Shown one piece after another: positions 15,214-23,925 of a stretch of DNA of 45,221 nt. Location of the stretch: positions 1-45,221 of the IMG/VR virus record IMGVR_UViG_3300037088_000255. The stretch is one strand, 5' to 3'. The position numbers were made by a program, and so were the translations under genes. The DNA is from a virus. Numbering within the stretch: the stretch's first letter is position 1; every line of letters starts with the position of its first letter. The notes under the pieces are model-generated. The model did not search any database. It saw only the letters and a list, made by a program, of their open reading frames with translations, and was not told the origin of the DNA.

Positions 15214-15935
15214 GCCAAGGGTACGTCATCCCGGTTGATCCTGCTGAACTAGCCAGCAGGTTTCCCTCGCACAACCCTCAAGACGAAGATGATGGATTAG
15301 GAGAGGAGTTCGAAGGCACCGACATCTCCACCGAGGAAATGTCAGCGTTCTTCGCCGACGGCGACTACGAAAGTCGCATCGCACCCCTTCTGGATCGCAT
15401 CCCCGAGCGAGAGGCCGATCTCATCTACCTCTACTTCATCCAGCGAAAGAGGCAGGCCGACATAGCCAGCATCTTCGGGGTGACGCAAGCGGCCATAAGC
15501 TACCGATTGGACAGGGGAATACAGCGGATCAAGTTCCTCTTGTCGATCCCTCAGGTCACCGACGAGGAACTACGTCACGACCTCCCGGAGGTCTTCCCAA
15601 CCAAGACAGCCTGCCCCAAATGTGAACTACAAGTTCGGGCTGACTGCCCGGTTTGCAAGGGCGAAGGCAAGATCCTCATTGATGTGGAGATCCTCGTGGG
15701 CATGTGGGGCACCACATGTCAGTCAGAGGTCGCGAAGAAACTAGGTCTCACTCAAGGACGAGTGAGACATCGTTTTTTCACGGCCGTGAAGGTTTTGGAG
15801 AAGGCGTCCGGGGAAAACGAGCGGTTCACTCCCTACCATCGGATTTTCTCGTCCATCTCGAACAAGCACTTCAACGTACTGCGTGAGGTCAAGCTACCTC
15901 AGTGGCAGGATCGCGGCGGCGACGAGTGCATCTGA
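15210..15935 (+). CDS. Sigma region 4-like transcription factor with zinc ribbon and second HTH
   Basis: 241 residues. An acidic N-terminus is followed by LLDRIPEREADLIYLYFIQR and a helix-turn-helix, ADIASIFGVTQAAISYRLDR (about residues 90-110), the pattern of sigma-70 region 4 that contacts -35 DNA. A zinc ribbon follows (CPKCELQVRADCPVCKGEG, about 135-155), then a second HTH, SEVAKKLGLTQGRVRHRFF (about 174-192). Region 2 (the -10-melting part) is not visible, so it is not a normal full sigma factor. It may be a phage middle/late specificity factor or co-activator, or simply a two-HTH regulator. Its four-base overlap with the NusG-exonuclease gene argues for joint expression and a shared role in transcription. 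Confidence 0.72.
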   Translation: MSQGYVIPVDPAELASRFPSHNPQDEDDGLGEEFEGTDISTEEMSAFFADGDYESRIAPLLDRIPEREADLIYLYFIQRKRQADIASIFGVTQAAISYRLDRGIQRIKFLLSIPQVTDEELRHDLPEVFPTKTACPKCELQVRADCPVCKGEGKILIDVEILVGMWGTTCQSEVAKKLGLTQGRVRHRFFTAVKVLEKASGENERFTPYHRIFSSISNKHFNVLREVKLPQWQDRGGDECI

Positions 15936-15953
15936 GTCCGGCCGGGGCAGCCT

Positions 15954-15968
15954 GGGCTCCCTGAGCCC
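15954..15968 (+). terminator. Hairpin at end of replication block, weak terminator
   Basis: A perfect 6-bp stem GGGCTC/GAGCCC with a three-base loop lies 18 bases after the sigma-like stop. The T-rich stretch (15981-15990) starts 12 bases downstream rather than directly at the stem, so it is a weak candidate for intrinsic termination. It marks the change from replication genes to virion genes. Confidence 0.3.
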
Positions 15969-15980
15969 GAATCCGTAGCG

Positions 15981-15993
15981 TTTTCTTCTTATC
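15981..15993 (+). promoter_or_regulatory. Candidate phage promoter motif TTTTCTTCTTATC
   Basis: A pyrimidine run ending in TTATC in the 85-base gap before the first virion gene (GTG 16021). Closely similar strings sit in four other non-coding gaps of the virion block (25521, 27995, 34256, 38437). Recurrence in gaps of an otherwise packed genome suggests a phage-specific promoter element; the motif has not been tested statistically. Confidence 0.3.
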
Positions 15994-16020
15994 ACCCCAC
16001 TTTCAGCGGGAGCGTCCGTC

Positions 16021-16932
16021 GTGACCATTTCCGCTGCAAACCTTCGGTTCCAAGACTACCAGTTCCAAGTGCAGGTCTCGTCCGGCGTTTGGAAGTGGAC
16101 GACCCGTATGGACGTTACGGGCTCGGTGCCGTTCTTTCAGGTGCGGGACATCAGTGCTCCGTACGGGATTCTGCGGGACTCGATTCCGATCCCTGGTGAA
16201 GTCGTTGTCGCGATGAACGACTCGATCAACCAGATCAAGCAGAACTTCCCGCCGCGTATTTACGTTGGACCGCCTACGTCGCTCATGTTTGAAGTCGATG
16301 AGGGACGCGGGTTCTCTGATCTTCAGAACGTCATCCTCACGAACAACGGCGTCTTCGGGTCACTACTCGGGGCTACGCTCACGACCTCGGCCCCGTACGT
16401 CACTGTGTCTCCAGCGAACGTCGGCAACCTAGCCTCGAACGAGACGGGCAGCTTCGACGTGTCGGTGGACTCGACCAACCTTGTGGTGTCGCATGGGCCG
16501 TACGCTGAGACGGTGACAATTCAGGACCCGAACGCAAGCAACACGCCCCAGACGCTTCCCATCACGATCAACGTCCGACCCAAGCCGACCATTACGTGCT
16601 CGGTGCCCGCTATCAACTTCTCGGTCTCGAAGCCGCTCACGGGTCCGTACCCGGCCATTCCGCTGCAACAGTTCGTTGTGGTGAACACGGGGCTCGCTGG
16701 TTCAGTCCTGGAGTTCCAGATCCAGAAGCTCCAGAGAACGTCGAGCAAGTGGCTTGCGGCGTTCGCTCCGACCAGCGGCACTCTCTCCAGCGGTGCCCCA
16801 GAGGTCATCCACGTCGAAGTGGTGCCCTGCGAGCACCTTCTTCCTGGCACCTACCAGGAGACCCTCCGGGTTTCGGGCTACTCCACGAATCATTATGTAG
16901 ACGTGCTCGTTGTACTCACCATCACGCAGTGA
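16021..16932 (+). CDS. Virion-associated protein with two Ig/BACON-like beta domains
   Basis: 303 residues from GTG 16021, after GCGGGAGCG. The first 85 residues are unique (FQDYQFQVQVSSGVWKWTT). Two beta-sandwich repeats follow. Each has an N-G or N-T-G turn (LTNNGVFG; VVNTGLAG), then a V/W-P-x-x-G segment (YVTVSPANVGNL; WLAAFAPTSGTL), then GPYAETVTI or GTYQETLRVS. This WL...P.SGT...GTY..T..V pattern is that of BACON/viral Ig-like domains, which often lie on capsids or fibres and bind carbohydrate. No signal peptide is present. It is the first gene of the virion block, and a surface-exposed decoration role is likely but not shown. Confidence 0.65.
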   Translation: MTISAANLRFQDYQFQVQVSSGVWKWTTRMDVTGSVPFFQVRDISAPYGILRDSIPIPGEVVVAMNDSINQIKQNFPPRIYVGPPTSLMFEVDEGRGFSDLQNVILTNNGVFGSLLGATLTTSAPYVTVSPANVGNLASNETGSFDVSVDSTNLVVSHGPYAETVTIQDPNASNTPQTLPITINVRPKPTITCSVPAINFSVSKPLTGPYPAIPLQQFVVVNTGLAGSVLEFQIQKLQRTSSKWLAAFAPTSGTLSSGAPEVIHVEVVPCEHLLPGTYQETLRVSGYSTNHYVDVLVVLTITQ

Positions 16933-16943
16933 AGGACAAGGAA

Positions 16944-17231
16944 ATGAAGGACCTCGACCTTGGCAACATCCAGACCGAAGCTTCGGGTCTTGACGCTTTC
17001 CTAGCGTCCGAGCCCAGCATCGTTTCGCCCGTGCAAGCTTCGGCCCCGATCGAGAAGAAGACGGGATCGATTCGGGTGGCCTCGCTCCAGCAGCTTGACG
17101 GCTTTCACCGGATTTCGGCCGAGACCCTCGTTCACAAGTCCACCCGGGACCTGTGGGCCGTCAAACCGGAGGGCAAGGACCTCGTGATCGAGAGGTTGTT
17201 TCAAGACAACGGCGTACCGCTGAAGGGTTGA
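16944..17231 (+). CDS. Small hypothetical protein, probable virion block member
   Basis: 95 residues from ATG 16944, with GAAGGACAAGG just upstream. It has an acidic N-terminus (MKDLDLGNIQTEASGLDAFL) and a more ordered C-terminus containing GFHRISAETLVHKSTRDLW. The frame is open far upstream inside the preceding gene, but only this start has a ribosome-binding site. No family is recognised. It sits 11 bases after the Ig-like gene and 3 bases before the next start, so it is part of the same transcript. Confidence 0.65.
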   Translation: MKDLDLGNIQTEASGLDAFLASEPSIVSPVQASAPIEKKTGSIRVASLQQLDGFHRISAETLVHKSTRDLWAVKPEGKDLVIERLFQDNGVPLKG

Positions 17232-17234
17232 TCC

Positions 17235-18602
17235 GTGAATCCCAACGACCTTGCTCGTCGAGTGCTGTCCCGCTACCAGAGCGGTCACGGGATACGAACG
17301 GCCGCTTTCCCACCGTTCGCGAAGGCTGGGCCTGCCCTGCCTCCCGGTAGTGAGGACGAGGGGACTGGGACTGGTGGCAACAAGCGACAGATCCCGAAGG
17401 ATCATCCGTATGATCCTCGTGCTCTCAAGCCGATGTCCAAGGCACTCTGGGCCGCAAGCGTCGGCCTTGGGCATGCGTTGTCGGCCTACCGGCACTTCTC
17501 ACGTCTGAAGTCCACCACGATCAGCCCCGATGGCCAGCTTGGCGGCCGAGGCTACGTCATGGCCGTCTCGGACATTCGCCAAAAGCTCTACGATGCCAGC
17601 GAGGCTCTCTCGTCCATCACGGACACGCTCTACGACGAGATCATGGCTCCCCACTGGAAGCCGAAGCTCGCTCAACTCGACGACGCCGATGCCAAGAGCG
17701 TCGAACGCTTCGTCGAGAAATCCCAGGACTACATGGAGAGCCCTGAGGATGAAGCCGAAGAGGACATGAAGGAAGCCGAGAACGAGCCCTCGGAAGATGA
17801 GGACAAGTCCGGCGAGCCTCGTTCGAAGCTTCCCAGTGGCGGTGCCATGGAGTCCAGCGAAGCGAAGCCCCCTGCTCCTGAGGCAGCCACCGATCCCTCC
17901 AAGATCAAGGTCGCCTCGGATCAGTGGAAGGCTGCCAACTCGACCGAGCCCGTTGATTCTTTGCCCGGTCCCCGTGTGGATCATCTCGATCCCGGAGCGA
18001 GCAACAACCCGTTTGGGTCCTTCAACACGGAAGAGGACTTCAACAACGACGATTGGTCGAACGGCGAAGGCGGGGGCCGCGAGTACGACTACCAGAACGA
18101 GTGGGAGAACGAGACCCGTGAAGCTGGTTCGGGTCTACCCAACGATCCCGACACCGAAACGGAAGCCTGGGACTTCGGCATCGGCTACGGAGCACACGGC
18201 CAAGGTGCTGGGGGCTACGAGAACCCATCCGGCGAAGGCAACGGCTCCAAGGGCGTCTACGGCCCATCCAGCGGTCTTCCTGGGCAACCCGCCACTTCAG
18301 TGAACGACACGACTCCGGCTGTGGATGCCGAGTTGAACGAGAAGCACTCGGACCTGCTGCCCGGGGACAACGATGAGCCGGTGGCCCGTTCGGACTACTA
18401 CCGAGGGGACAAGGGCAACCTCGTGAACAGCGAGTCGGGCCTTCCCGGTGAAGCTTCTCCATCGAATGTGATCGAGACCCCGCTCACGGACACGGGCTAT
18501 CGCCAGCAGGACGGCAAGACCCCGTACGTTCGGTACGACTACACCACGCATTCTCTTCGCGACGACCCACTCTACAATTGGCCTCAAAAGGCAGGGCAAT
18601 AA
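17235..18602 (+). CDS. Acidic low-complexity protein of unknown function
   Basis: 455 residues from GTG 17235. It starts with a short basic helix (LARRVLSRYQ) of a type seen again in the 20588 gene. A folded-looking helical part follows (about residues 60-165, SDIRQKLYDASEALSSITD). The rest is a long acidic, Gly/Ser/Asn/Asp-rich disordered tail. At 17901-17938 it encodes KVASDQWKAAN, a motif almost repeated at the C-terminus of the 42747 gene (KTASSDQWKAG). Repeats such as SGLPG occur in the tail (GSGLPND, SSGLPGQ, ESGLPGE). Its place among head genes suggests a structural or scaffolding role, but nothing proves it. Confidence 0.68.
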   Translation: MNPNDLARRVLSRYQSGHGIRTAAFPPFAKAGPALPPGSEDEGTGTGGNKRQIPKDHPYDPRALKPMSKALWAASVGLGHALSAYRHFSRLKSTTISPDGQLGGRGYVMAVSDIRQKLYDASEALSSITDTLYDEIMAPHWKPKLAQLDDADAKSVERFVEKSQDYMESPEDEAEEDMKEAENEPSEDEDKSGEPRSKLPSGGAMESSEAKPPAPEAATDPSKIKVASDQWKAANSTEPVDSLPGPRVDHLDPGASNNPFGSFNTEEDFNNDDWSNGEGGGREYDYQNEWENETREAGSGLPNDPDTETEAWDFGIGYGAHGQGAGGYENPSGEGNGSKGVYGPSSGLPGQPATSVNDTTPAVDAELNEKHSDLLPGDNDEPVARSDYYRGDKGNLVNSESGLPGEASPSNVIETPLTDTGYRQQDGKTPYVRYDYTTHSLRDDPLYNWPQKAGQ

Positions 18603-18604
18603 CG

Positions 18605-20587
18605 ATGGCTGATCTGGACCTGACCGAATTCCTGAAAGAGGGCAGTGGAGGCGCTGTTTCGGACCTCGATTGGCTCGCGGTGAATGAAAAAGACTACCGT
18701 GAGATGGATCGACTCCCCAAGCAAAACCTCGACATCGCCCCCGACCTCCAGGCCCTTTGGAGCCACGAGGACAAGCCTTCGACGGCCTACGTTCCCAACA
18801 CGGGTGGTCCCCGGACCATGGGGGACTTATCACAGGTTCACGGCCCATTGCGGTCGAGTCCCGAGGACCTCGTTCGGGCGGCTCGCCTTGCGATGATGCA
18901 AACGACCAACCAGAGCCGAGTTCGAAGCGTTCTGGCGGCCCGATTCGACAGAGATTCGATTCGGGCAGCCAGCACCGCTCTGTCCGGAGTCATGGCCGAG
19001 TGCGGGTTACTGGGCCAGGTCTACATCGTTGCCTCAGACTTCCCGGACTGCAACAAGGGATCAAGGACATCCCCCGAGTTCGTTCGTCGGTACGCTGGTG
19101 ATGCCAAGTTCGTGCTGGCCAAGGAAGAATGCCAGGACTGCCAGTGCCGTCAGGTAGCGGCCGGCGGAGCTTCGCATTGCAGCGTCTTCCACAAGCAGGT
19201 CGTGGTCGATGTGCCCTACAGCGACGCTCTCGCCGAGAACGTCGAAAGAATGCAGGCGGCCAAAGGCAAAGTAGCCAGTCTCTCGGTTGCGTCTTCGCCC
19301 AAGGAACGCATCCAGCGGGCCATCCTTGCTGGCCAAGTGGTTCAGGCCACGGAGTTCTCGGGCCACATGCAGGTGGTTCCTCAGGTAGTTCCGGTGGACA
19401 CCCAGCAGGCGCTCATCACGGCAGCCGATCTGACCAAGAAGCGGGATGCCGCGATTCAGGAAAAGCTCGCCGTCGAAAAAGCCCGTCCCATCGTGGCCAC
19501 GCTTCGTCGCGAGATGCTCAAGGGTCGGTCGTCCGAAGAGCTTTTGCAGTCGATCCGGTTGGCGTTCGATCTGCGGGATCTTCAGGCGACTCGTGCCCAT
19601 TGGGAGCCTGTTTTCAAGCAGGCGGGCCTCTACGGCACCGTCTACATGACCCAGGACTCGTTCGAGGACTGCCGCGAAGGGGCGGATTTCCTCAGCCGCC
19701 ACAGCAGCAAGGTTCGAGCGGTCATCGCTGGTCAGAAGTGTGCTTCCTGCATCTTCGCTCAGGCGAATCGCTGCTTGATGTACGGACGCAAGCTCGTGCA
19801 GGCAGCGGAAGAGGTCCTCACGGCCGATACAGTTCGAGCCGTGATCGATGAACACCAGATTGCTGGGAATCTGCCACACACGGCGTCCAAGCATTCCTGG
19901 GGCGATACCCCGGTCGAAGCCCTCAAGGCCATCCACAAGGCCGCGTCGGGTCCCAAGCCGACCACTGGAAGCCTTCGAGAGATCATCGAGAAGGGCTTCT
20001 ACGGAACGCCTCACATGGTGACCACCGGTCAGATCACGAAGCGTGAGATCGTCCGAGTGGCCTCTGAGTACCTGAACGAGGGGCTCTACGGGGACGACCT
20101 TCGCATGGCCCTTCAGGCTCGATTCGACCCTCGGGACCTCATTGCGTCGGCCGACGACCTTCGTCCGGTTCTGGCCGAGCAGGGGCTGCAAGGGATCAAG
20201 TACGTCGATCCGACAATCTACTCCGACTACGGCTCTGGATGCCACACGGCGGCACGGCTTCACAGGTCTCGTGGAGCGGTCAAGTACGCCAAGGTCGGCA
20301 ACAAGTGTGCTTCCTGCGTATTCCAGACGCAGCCGGGCATGTGCTCGGTTCTGAACAAGCAGCTTGTCATCGAGCCCCCGTACATTGACAAGCTCGCCGA
20401 GCAACAAGCCGTTCTGTCGTCGGGACGCTCAACCGAGGTGTCGTTGGAAAGCCTCGTGAACAGCGGCCTGACGATGATGCAGGAGTACAACCTCCAGCAT
20501 CAGGCGGCCACCGATCTGGAACTCAACCCCGAGGCGAAGGCCGCTTCTGTGGAGATCGAGTTTGGGTCTCAGAACGTGAAGCTCTGA
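18605..20587 (+). CDS. Three-repeat cysteine (CxxC) protein
   Basis: 660 residues from ATG 18605. After about 90 unique residues it holds three copies of a domain of about 110-120 residues. Each begins with a helical part like IRLAFDLRDLQATRAHWEPV, continues through G-x-x-YI or VYMT and a D-C or G-C pair (FPDCNKGS; FEDCREGA; YGSGCHTA), and ends in a C-x2-C-x(n)-C cluster with a K/R-Q/L-V strand. The clusters are ECQDCQCRQV...CSVFHKQVVV, KCASCIFAQANRCLMYGRKL and KCASCVFQTQPGMCSVLNKQ. The domains centre on about 18950-19230, 19520-19830 and 20090-20390. The four cysteines per copy suggest metal binding. No named family is recognised. It is followed with zero spacing by the 20588 gene. Confidence 0.72.
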   Translation: MADLDLTEFLKEGSGGAVSDLDWLAVNEKDYREMDRLPKQNLDIAPDLQALWSHEDKPSTAYVPNTGGPRTMGDLSQVHGPLRSSPEDLVRAARLAMMQTTNQSRVRSVLAARFDRDSIRAASTALSGVMAECGLLGQVYIVASDFPDCNKGSRTSPEFVRRYAGDAKFVLAKEECQDCQCRQVAAGGASHCSVFHKQVVVDVPYSDALAENVERMQAAKGKVASLSVASSPKERIQRAILAGQVVQATEFSGHMQVVPQVVPVDTQQALITAADLTKKRDAAIQEKLAVEKARPIVATLRREMLKGRSSEELLQSIRLAFDLRDLQATRAHWEPVFKQAGLYGTVYMTQDSFEDCREGADFLSRHSSKVRAVIAGQKCASCIFAQANRCLMYGRKLVQAAEEVLTADTVRAVIDEHQIAGNLPHTASKHSWGDTPVEALKAIHKAASGPKPTTGSLREIIEKGFYGTPHMVTTGQITKREIVRVASEYLNEGLYGDDLRMALQARFDPRDLIASADDLRPVLAEQGLQGIKYVDPTIYSDYGSGCHTAARLHRSRGAVKYAKVGNKCASCVFQTQPGMCSVLNKQLVIEPPYIDKLAEQQAVLSSGRSTEVSLESLVNSGLTMMQEYNLQHQAATDLELNPEAKAASVEIEFGSQNVKL

Positions 20588-20977
20588 ATGAATCTTCTCG
20601 CCATCAAAGTAGCTGCACGATTCCAACGGCTCGCTGATCAGCCCTCTGGGGCTCGTCGGGAGACCAAGAAGAACGTGCAGCCGATCAACAAGCCCAAGGG
20701 CATCAATCAAGAGATTCAAAGGGACAACGCGAAGTCCCAGACCAAGGGCGAGGAGACTGTCAAATCGGATCGGCGGGACATCCAGCCCAGCGACGTGTTC
20801 ATGCCACTCCCGAAGAACACCGGGGTCTTGAACCTTGCCGAGACGGGCAAAGACCTATCGAAGGCCATCGAGAAGCAGATCCCCAAGGACAAGGGGTACG
20901 ACGCTGTTTACAACCTCTCGCAGTACCTGGTCAGGACTGACGGAGGCGGTAGCGGGGGGCCTGAAGGAAAGAAGTAG
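20588..20977 (+). CDS. Small basic hypothetical protein
   Basis: 129 residues, starting at the ATG that directly follows the previous TGA. The N-terminal helix MNLLAIKVAARFQRLA resembles the LARRVLSRY start of the 17235 product. The centre is Lys/Asn/Gln-rich and probably disordered (NVQPINKPKGINQEIQRDN). The C-terminus ends in a Gly-rich basic tail, GGGSGGPEGKK. No family recognised. It lies two genes before the large terminase. Confidence 0.62.
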   Translation: MNLLAIKVAARFQRLADQPSGARRETKKNVQPINKPKGINQEIQRDNAKSQTKGEETVKSDRRDIQPSDVFMPLPKNTGVLNLAETGKDLSKAIEKQIPKDKGYDAVYNLSQYLVRTDGGGSGGPEGKK

Positions 20978-20979
20978 TC

Positions 20980-21651
20980 ATGTCTGAAAACGACGACACA
21001 CCCCAAGATCAAGATGTGGAAGACTTGATGGAAGCCGTGGACGAAACCGACCCCATCGTGGCCGAGGAAGCCAAGATCGAGGCTGATTCCAGCGAAACCA
21101 AGATCGTCAACGAGATGGCCGAGGTGGTGCCCCTGCATTCGGTTGGAGGCATCCCTGCAAAGCGTGGCCGTGGTCGTCCGAGGAAGATCAACCCTCAGCC
21201 GACGACCAGCGATCTTGAGTACCACAAGGAGATGACCCGTCGGAAGGCGACCTTCATGGACGCCGATCCGATCGTTGCCGGCACGAAAGAGCACAAGGAC
21301 CCCATCGAGGTTCTTCATCGGATCAAGGAGCAGATTGCTCTTGAGGCAGCGGCCCTGCACTTCCAGCGAATCGAGAACGAGAAGATCGGCAAGGATTCCG
21401 CTCAGGTGTCGAGCCGTCGTATCTCGGCCCTCAAAGAGGTCGCCCAGATCGAACTAGAGATCCGCAAGCTCGGGGTTCACACGGTCGATCTCAAGAGCGA
21501 GCAGATGCAGCGGGTCTTCAAGATGTTCATCACGAAGATCCGGGACGAGGCCAAGGAAGTCCTGCCGACCGAGCAGTTCGACCTCCTCTTCAATCGACTC
21601 CAGACATCCCTCGATGGCTGGGAGGATGAAGCTGAGAGCCTTCTTCACTGA
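20980..21651 (+). CDS. AT-hook protein upstream of TerL, candidate small terminase
   Basis: 223 residues. The N-terminal 60 residues are acidic, followed by KRGRGRPRK (about residues 62-70), a canonical AT-hook. The rest is helical with two long coiled-coil-like segments (HRIKEQIALEAAALHFQRIE; ISALKEVAQIELEIRKLGV). The gene is directly upstream of the large terminase (eight-base gap). DNA-binding plus oligomerising helices next to TerL are the usual features of a small terminase subunit, which recognises the packaging site. No direct sequence match to a TerS family is visible, so this is context-based. The same AT-hook core appears at the N-terminus of the recombinase at 2635. Confidence 0.6.
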   Translation: MSENDDTPQDQDVEDLMEAVDETDPIVAEEAKIEADSSETKIVNEMAEVVPLHSVGGIPAKRGRGRPRKINPQPTTSDLEYHKEMTRRKATFMDADPIVAGTKEHKDPIEVLHRIKEQIALEAAALHFQRIENEKIGKDSAQVSSRRISALKEVAQIELEIRKLGVHTVDLKSEQMQRVFKMFITKIRDEAKEVLPTEQFDLLFNRLQTSLDGWEDEAESLLH

Positions 21652-21659
21652 GGTGCTCT

Positions 21660-23663
21660 ATGGCTTCCGACAAGAAGAAATCCGGCCTTGCCTCGCTCAT
21701 CCGTGAGGCCAGCCAAGACGTAAAGACTGCTGCTGCCAAGCTAGCCGTCGGTGGAGATGGCGGCGGCAACAGACGCATCTTCAGCGTTCTCGACTACATC
21801 GAGCAACCATGGGGCTTGAACATGCGTCTGTTTCCGGCGCAGAGATTCATCGTCAAGCTCTACTACAACATCCCCTTGGACGAGCATTTGCCCGAGGACC
21901 CGAATCTACGGATTCAGATCCCCGACATGTTCAAGACCAAGCTCCTGTACGAGTTCACCGAGCGGGAATACCTCACGTACCTTCACAACGAAGGCCGTTG
22001 CAACATCGGAGAGCAGGACCACGATCGACACGAACTAGTCTTGGCGGTCGGCCGTCGTGCAGGCAAGACGACCTTGTCCGGCATCTTCGCCAGCTATGAG
22101 GTCTACCGCCTGCTCAACCTGTACAACCCCCAGTCGTACTACGGGCTGCCAAATGGCAACCGTATCCAGATCATCTCGGTCGCTACGGACCGGGACCAGG
22201 CAGGCATCCTTTTCAACGAGGTGACAAGCCACCTGGCCAAGTGCGACTACTTTGCCCCGTACGTCGCCAACAACACCCTCAGCCACGTCAATTTCCGGAC
22301 CCCCTACGACATCGAGAAGTTTGGTCCGAACCTTCGTCAAGAGAACGGAAAGTTCGTCTCCTTCAACGGCAAGGCAACCCTGAGGGTCACGTTCAAATCG
22401 TGCATCGCCAAGGGGCTTCGTGGTGCCGGTAACATCGTCATCATTCTCGACGAGTGTGCTCACTTCCAAGACAAAGGTCTCTCTTCTGCCGGGGAAATCT
22501 ACGATGCCGTTTCGCCGTCCAAGGCGGCGTTCTCCCGAAAGAATCCTCTGACGGGACGCCCTGCAATTATGCCAGACGGTGGGGAAGCGCCGGTCGAGAG
22601 CCGGACCATCTTGATCTCATCACCCCTCGGCAAGAGCGGGAAGTTTTTCGAGAAGTTCGACCTTGCGATGCACGGTGGTGAAGGGTCCGAGGACATCCTG
22701 GCGCTTCAGGCTCCGACTTGGGAAATCAACCCAACCGTTCCCTCGACCTATTACCGAGAGAAATACTTCGACAACCCCATCACCTTCATGACGGAGCACG
22801 GGGCTGAGTTCTCTGGTCAGTCCAGTAGTTGGATGGAACGGGACACGGACCTCACGGTTTGCATCGATCCTCACCGTCGTCCGGTGACACGGCCCGTTCC
22901 CAAGCAACCTCACCAGATGGGAATCGACGTGGGGTTGGTGGGTGACGGTACTGCAATCGTGATCACGCACGTTGACCGGAACATGATCATCCTCGATTAC
23001 CACGAGGCTTGGTACGCCGGCATCGACTGGCGCACGACCAACCCCCATCTCAATGGGGAGTACACGACCGACTACACGAGGTCGCTCACCACCGTAAGTC
23101 GTCTGGACTTCGACGAGATCGCCGACTGGATAGCCTTTCTCTGCAAGAGGTTCAACATCACGGCGGGGCTCTTTGACCGGTGGAACGGCATCCCGCTCGA
23201 ACAGAGCCTTCACAAGAAGGGGCTCAAGCAGTTCAAGGCCGAGTTCTTCACTCGGGACATGTCTTCCAAGATTTACCAGTCGGCCAAGACGTTCATCTAC
23301 GATGAGCGGGTTCGCCTCTACGACTACCCAGTCCCCGAGCGAGCCAAAGAGGGCAAAGCGAGGCACTCGCCCTTCATTGCTGAACTACTGGACCTTCAGG
23401 CCAAGCAGATCAGCAAGAACATCGTCCTGGTTCAGGCACCCCAGGTTCGTGGGTCTCATGACGACGTGAGCGACGCTTTCGTTCGTTCCGTGTGGCTCTC
23501 GACCGAAGTCCTGATCAACCAGAAACACACGGCGTACGGGGGTCTCTTCGTGCCGACCGTGAATTCGGCGATGAGCCAGCAGCGTTACCAAGTTGCTCGG
23601 GCTCGCCGTCATGGAGGGTTTGGCGACCGGTCGCTTGCGGGTCGTTTAATGCGTGTGCGTTAG
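21660..23663 (+). CDS. Terminase large subunit (packaging ATPase and nuclease)
   Basis: 667 residues. The ATPase domain shows Walker A AVGRRAGKTT (about residues 128-137), Walker B NIVIILDEC (about 257-265) and the coupling motif ILISSPLGKSG. The RNase H-like nuclease shows MGIDVGLVGDGTA (about 420, first Asp), AGLFDRWNG (second acidic region) and SHDDVSDAFVRS (about 600, third). This full set marks an active headful- or cos-type TerL that translocates and cuts DNA into proheads through the portal encoded at 25990. Start ATG 21660 has GAGGTG upstream. The C-terminus beyond the nuclease is basic (RARRHGGFGDRSLAGR). Confidence 0.95.
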   Translation: MASDKKKSGLASLIREASQDVKTAAAKLAVGGDGGGNRRIFSVLDYIEQPWGLNMRLFPAQRFIVKLYYNIPLDEHLPEDPNLRIQIPDMFKTKLLYEFTEREYLTYLHNEGRCNIGEQDHDRHELVLAVGRRAGKTTLSGIFASYEVYRLLNLYNPQSYYGLPNGNRIQIISVATDRDQAGILFNEVTSHLAKCDYFAPYVANNTLSHVNFRTPYDIEKFGPNLRQENGKFVSFNGKATLRVTFKSCIAKGLRGAGNIVIILDECAHFQDKGLSSAGEIYDAVSPSKAAFSRKNPLTGRPAIMPDGGEAPVESRTILISSPLGKSGKFFEKFDLAMHGGEGSEDILALQAPTWEINPTVPSTYYREKYFDNPITFMTEHGAEFSGQSSSWMERDTDLTVCIDPHRRPVTRPVPKQPHQMGIDVGLVGDGTAIVITHVDRNMIILDYHEAWYAGIDWRTTNPHLNGEYTTDYTRSLTTVSRLDFDEIADWIAFLCKRFNITAGLFDRWNGIPLEQSLHKKGLKQFKAEFFTRDMSSKIYQSAKTFIYDERVRLYDYPVPERAKEGKARHSPFIAELLDLQAKQISKNIVLVQAPQVRGSHDDVSDAFVRSVWLSTEVLINQKHTAYGGLFVPTVNSAMSQQRYQVARARRHGGFGDRSLAGRLMRVR

Positions 23664-23673
23664 GAGAGGCCCG

Positions 23674-23925
23674 ATGGACGCTCCCCCAAAGCCCCCGATC
23701 GTTCTAGCCGAACGTCTCATCAAGCAGTTCGTGGACCACCTCGTTGCAGGTGCCCCCGAAATCAAGCCGGACGACTTCATGGCGATCCGTGTGGTCTTCC
23801 GCAAGTGCGGAGGCAACTGGGAGAAGATCATTCACGGGGACATCGTCCAGGTCAGTCTCCTTGCCAAAATAGCCACCGTCTGGGCCAACAGCGCCAGCAA
23901 GTCCTCCGAGGGCAAGAATGCCTGA
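23674..23925 (+). CDS. Small hypothetical protein downstream of TerL
   Basis: 83 residues from ATG 23674, behind TAGGAGAGG. A single folded helical protein is likely (AERLIKQFVDHLVAGAPEIK, DDFMAIRVVFRKCGGNWEKI). No motif recognised. Its end overlaps the start of the first of three tandem paralogues by eight bases. Confidence 0.65.
   Translation: MDAPPKPPIVLAERLIKQFVDHLVAGAPEIKPDDFMAIRVVFRKCGGNWEKIIHGDIVQVSLLAKIATVWANSASKSSEGKNA

Noticed and set aside
19061-20407. Minus-strand open frame of 448 codons
   Set aside because: Antisense of the three-repeat cysteine gene; composition is typical of a shadow frame.
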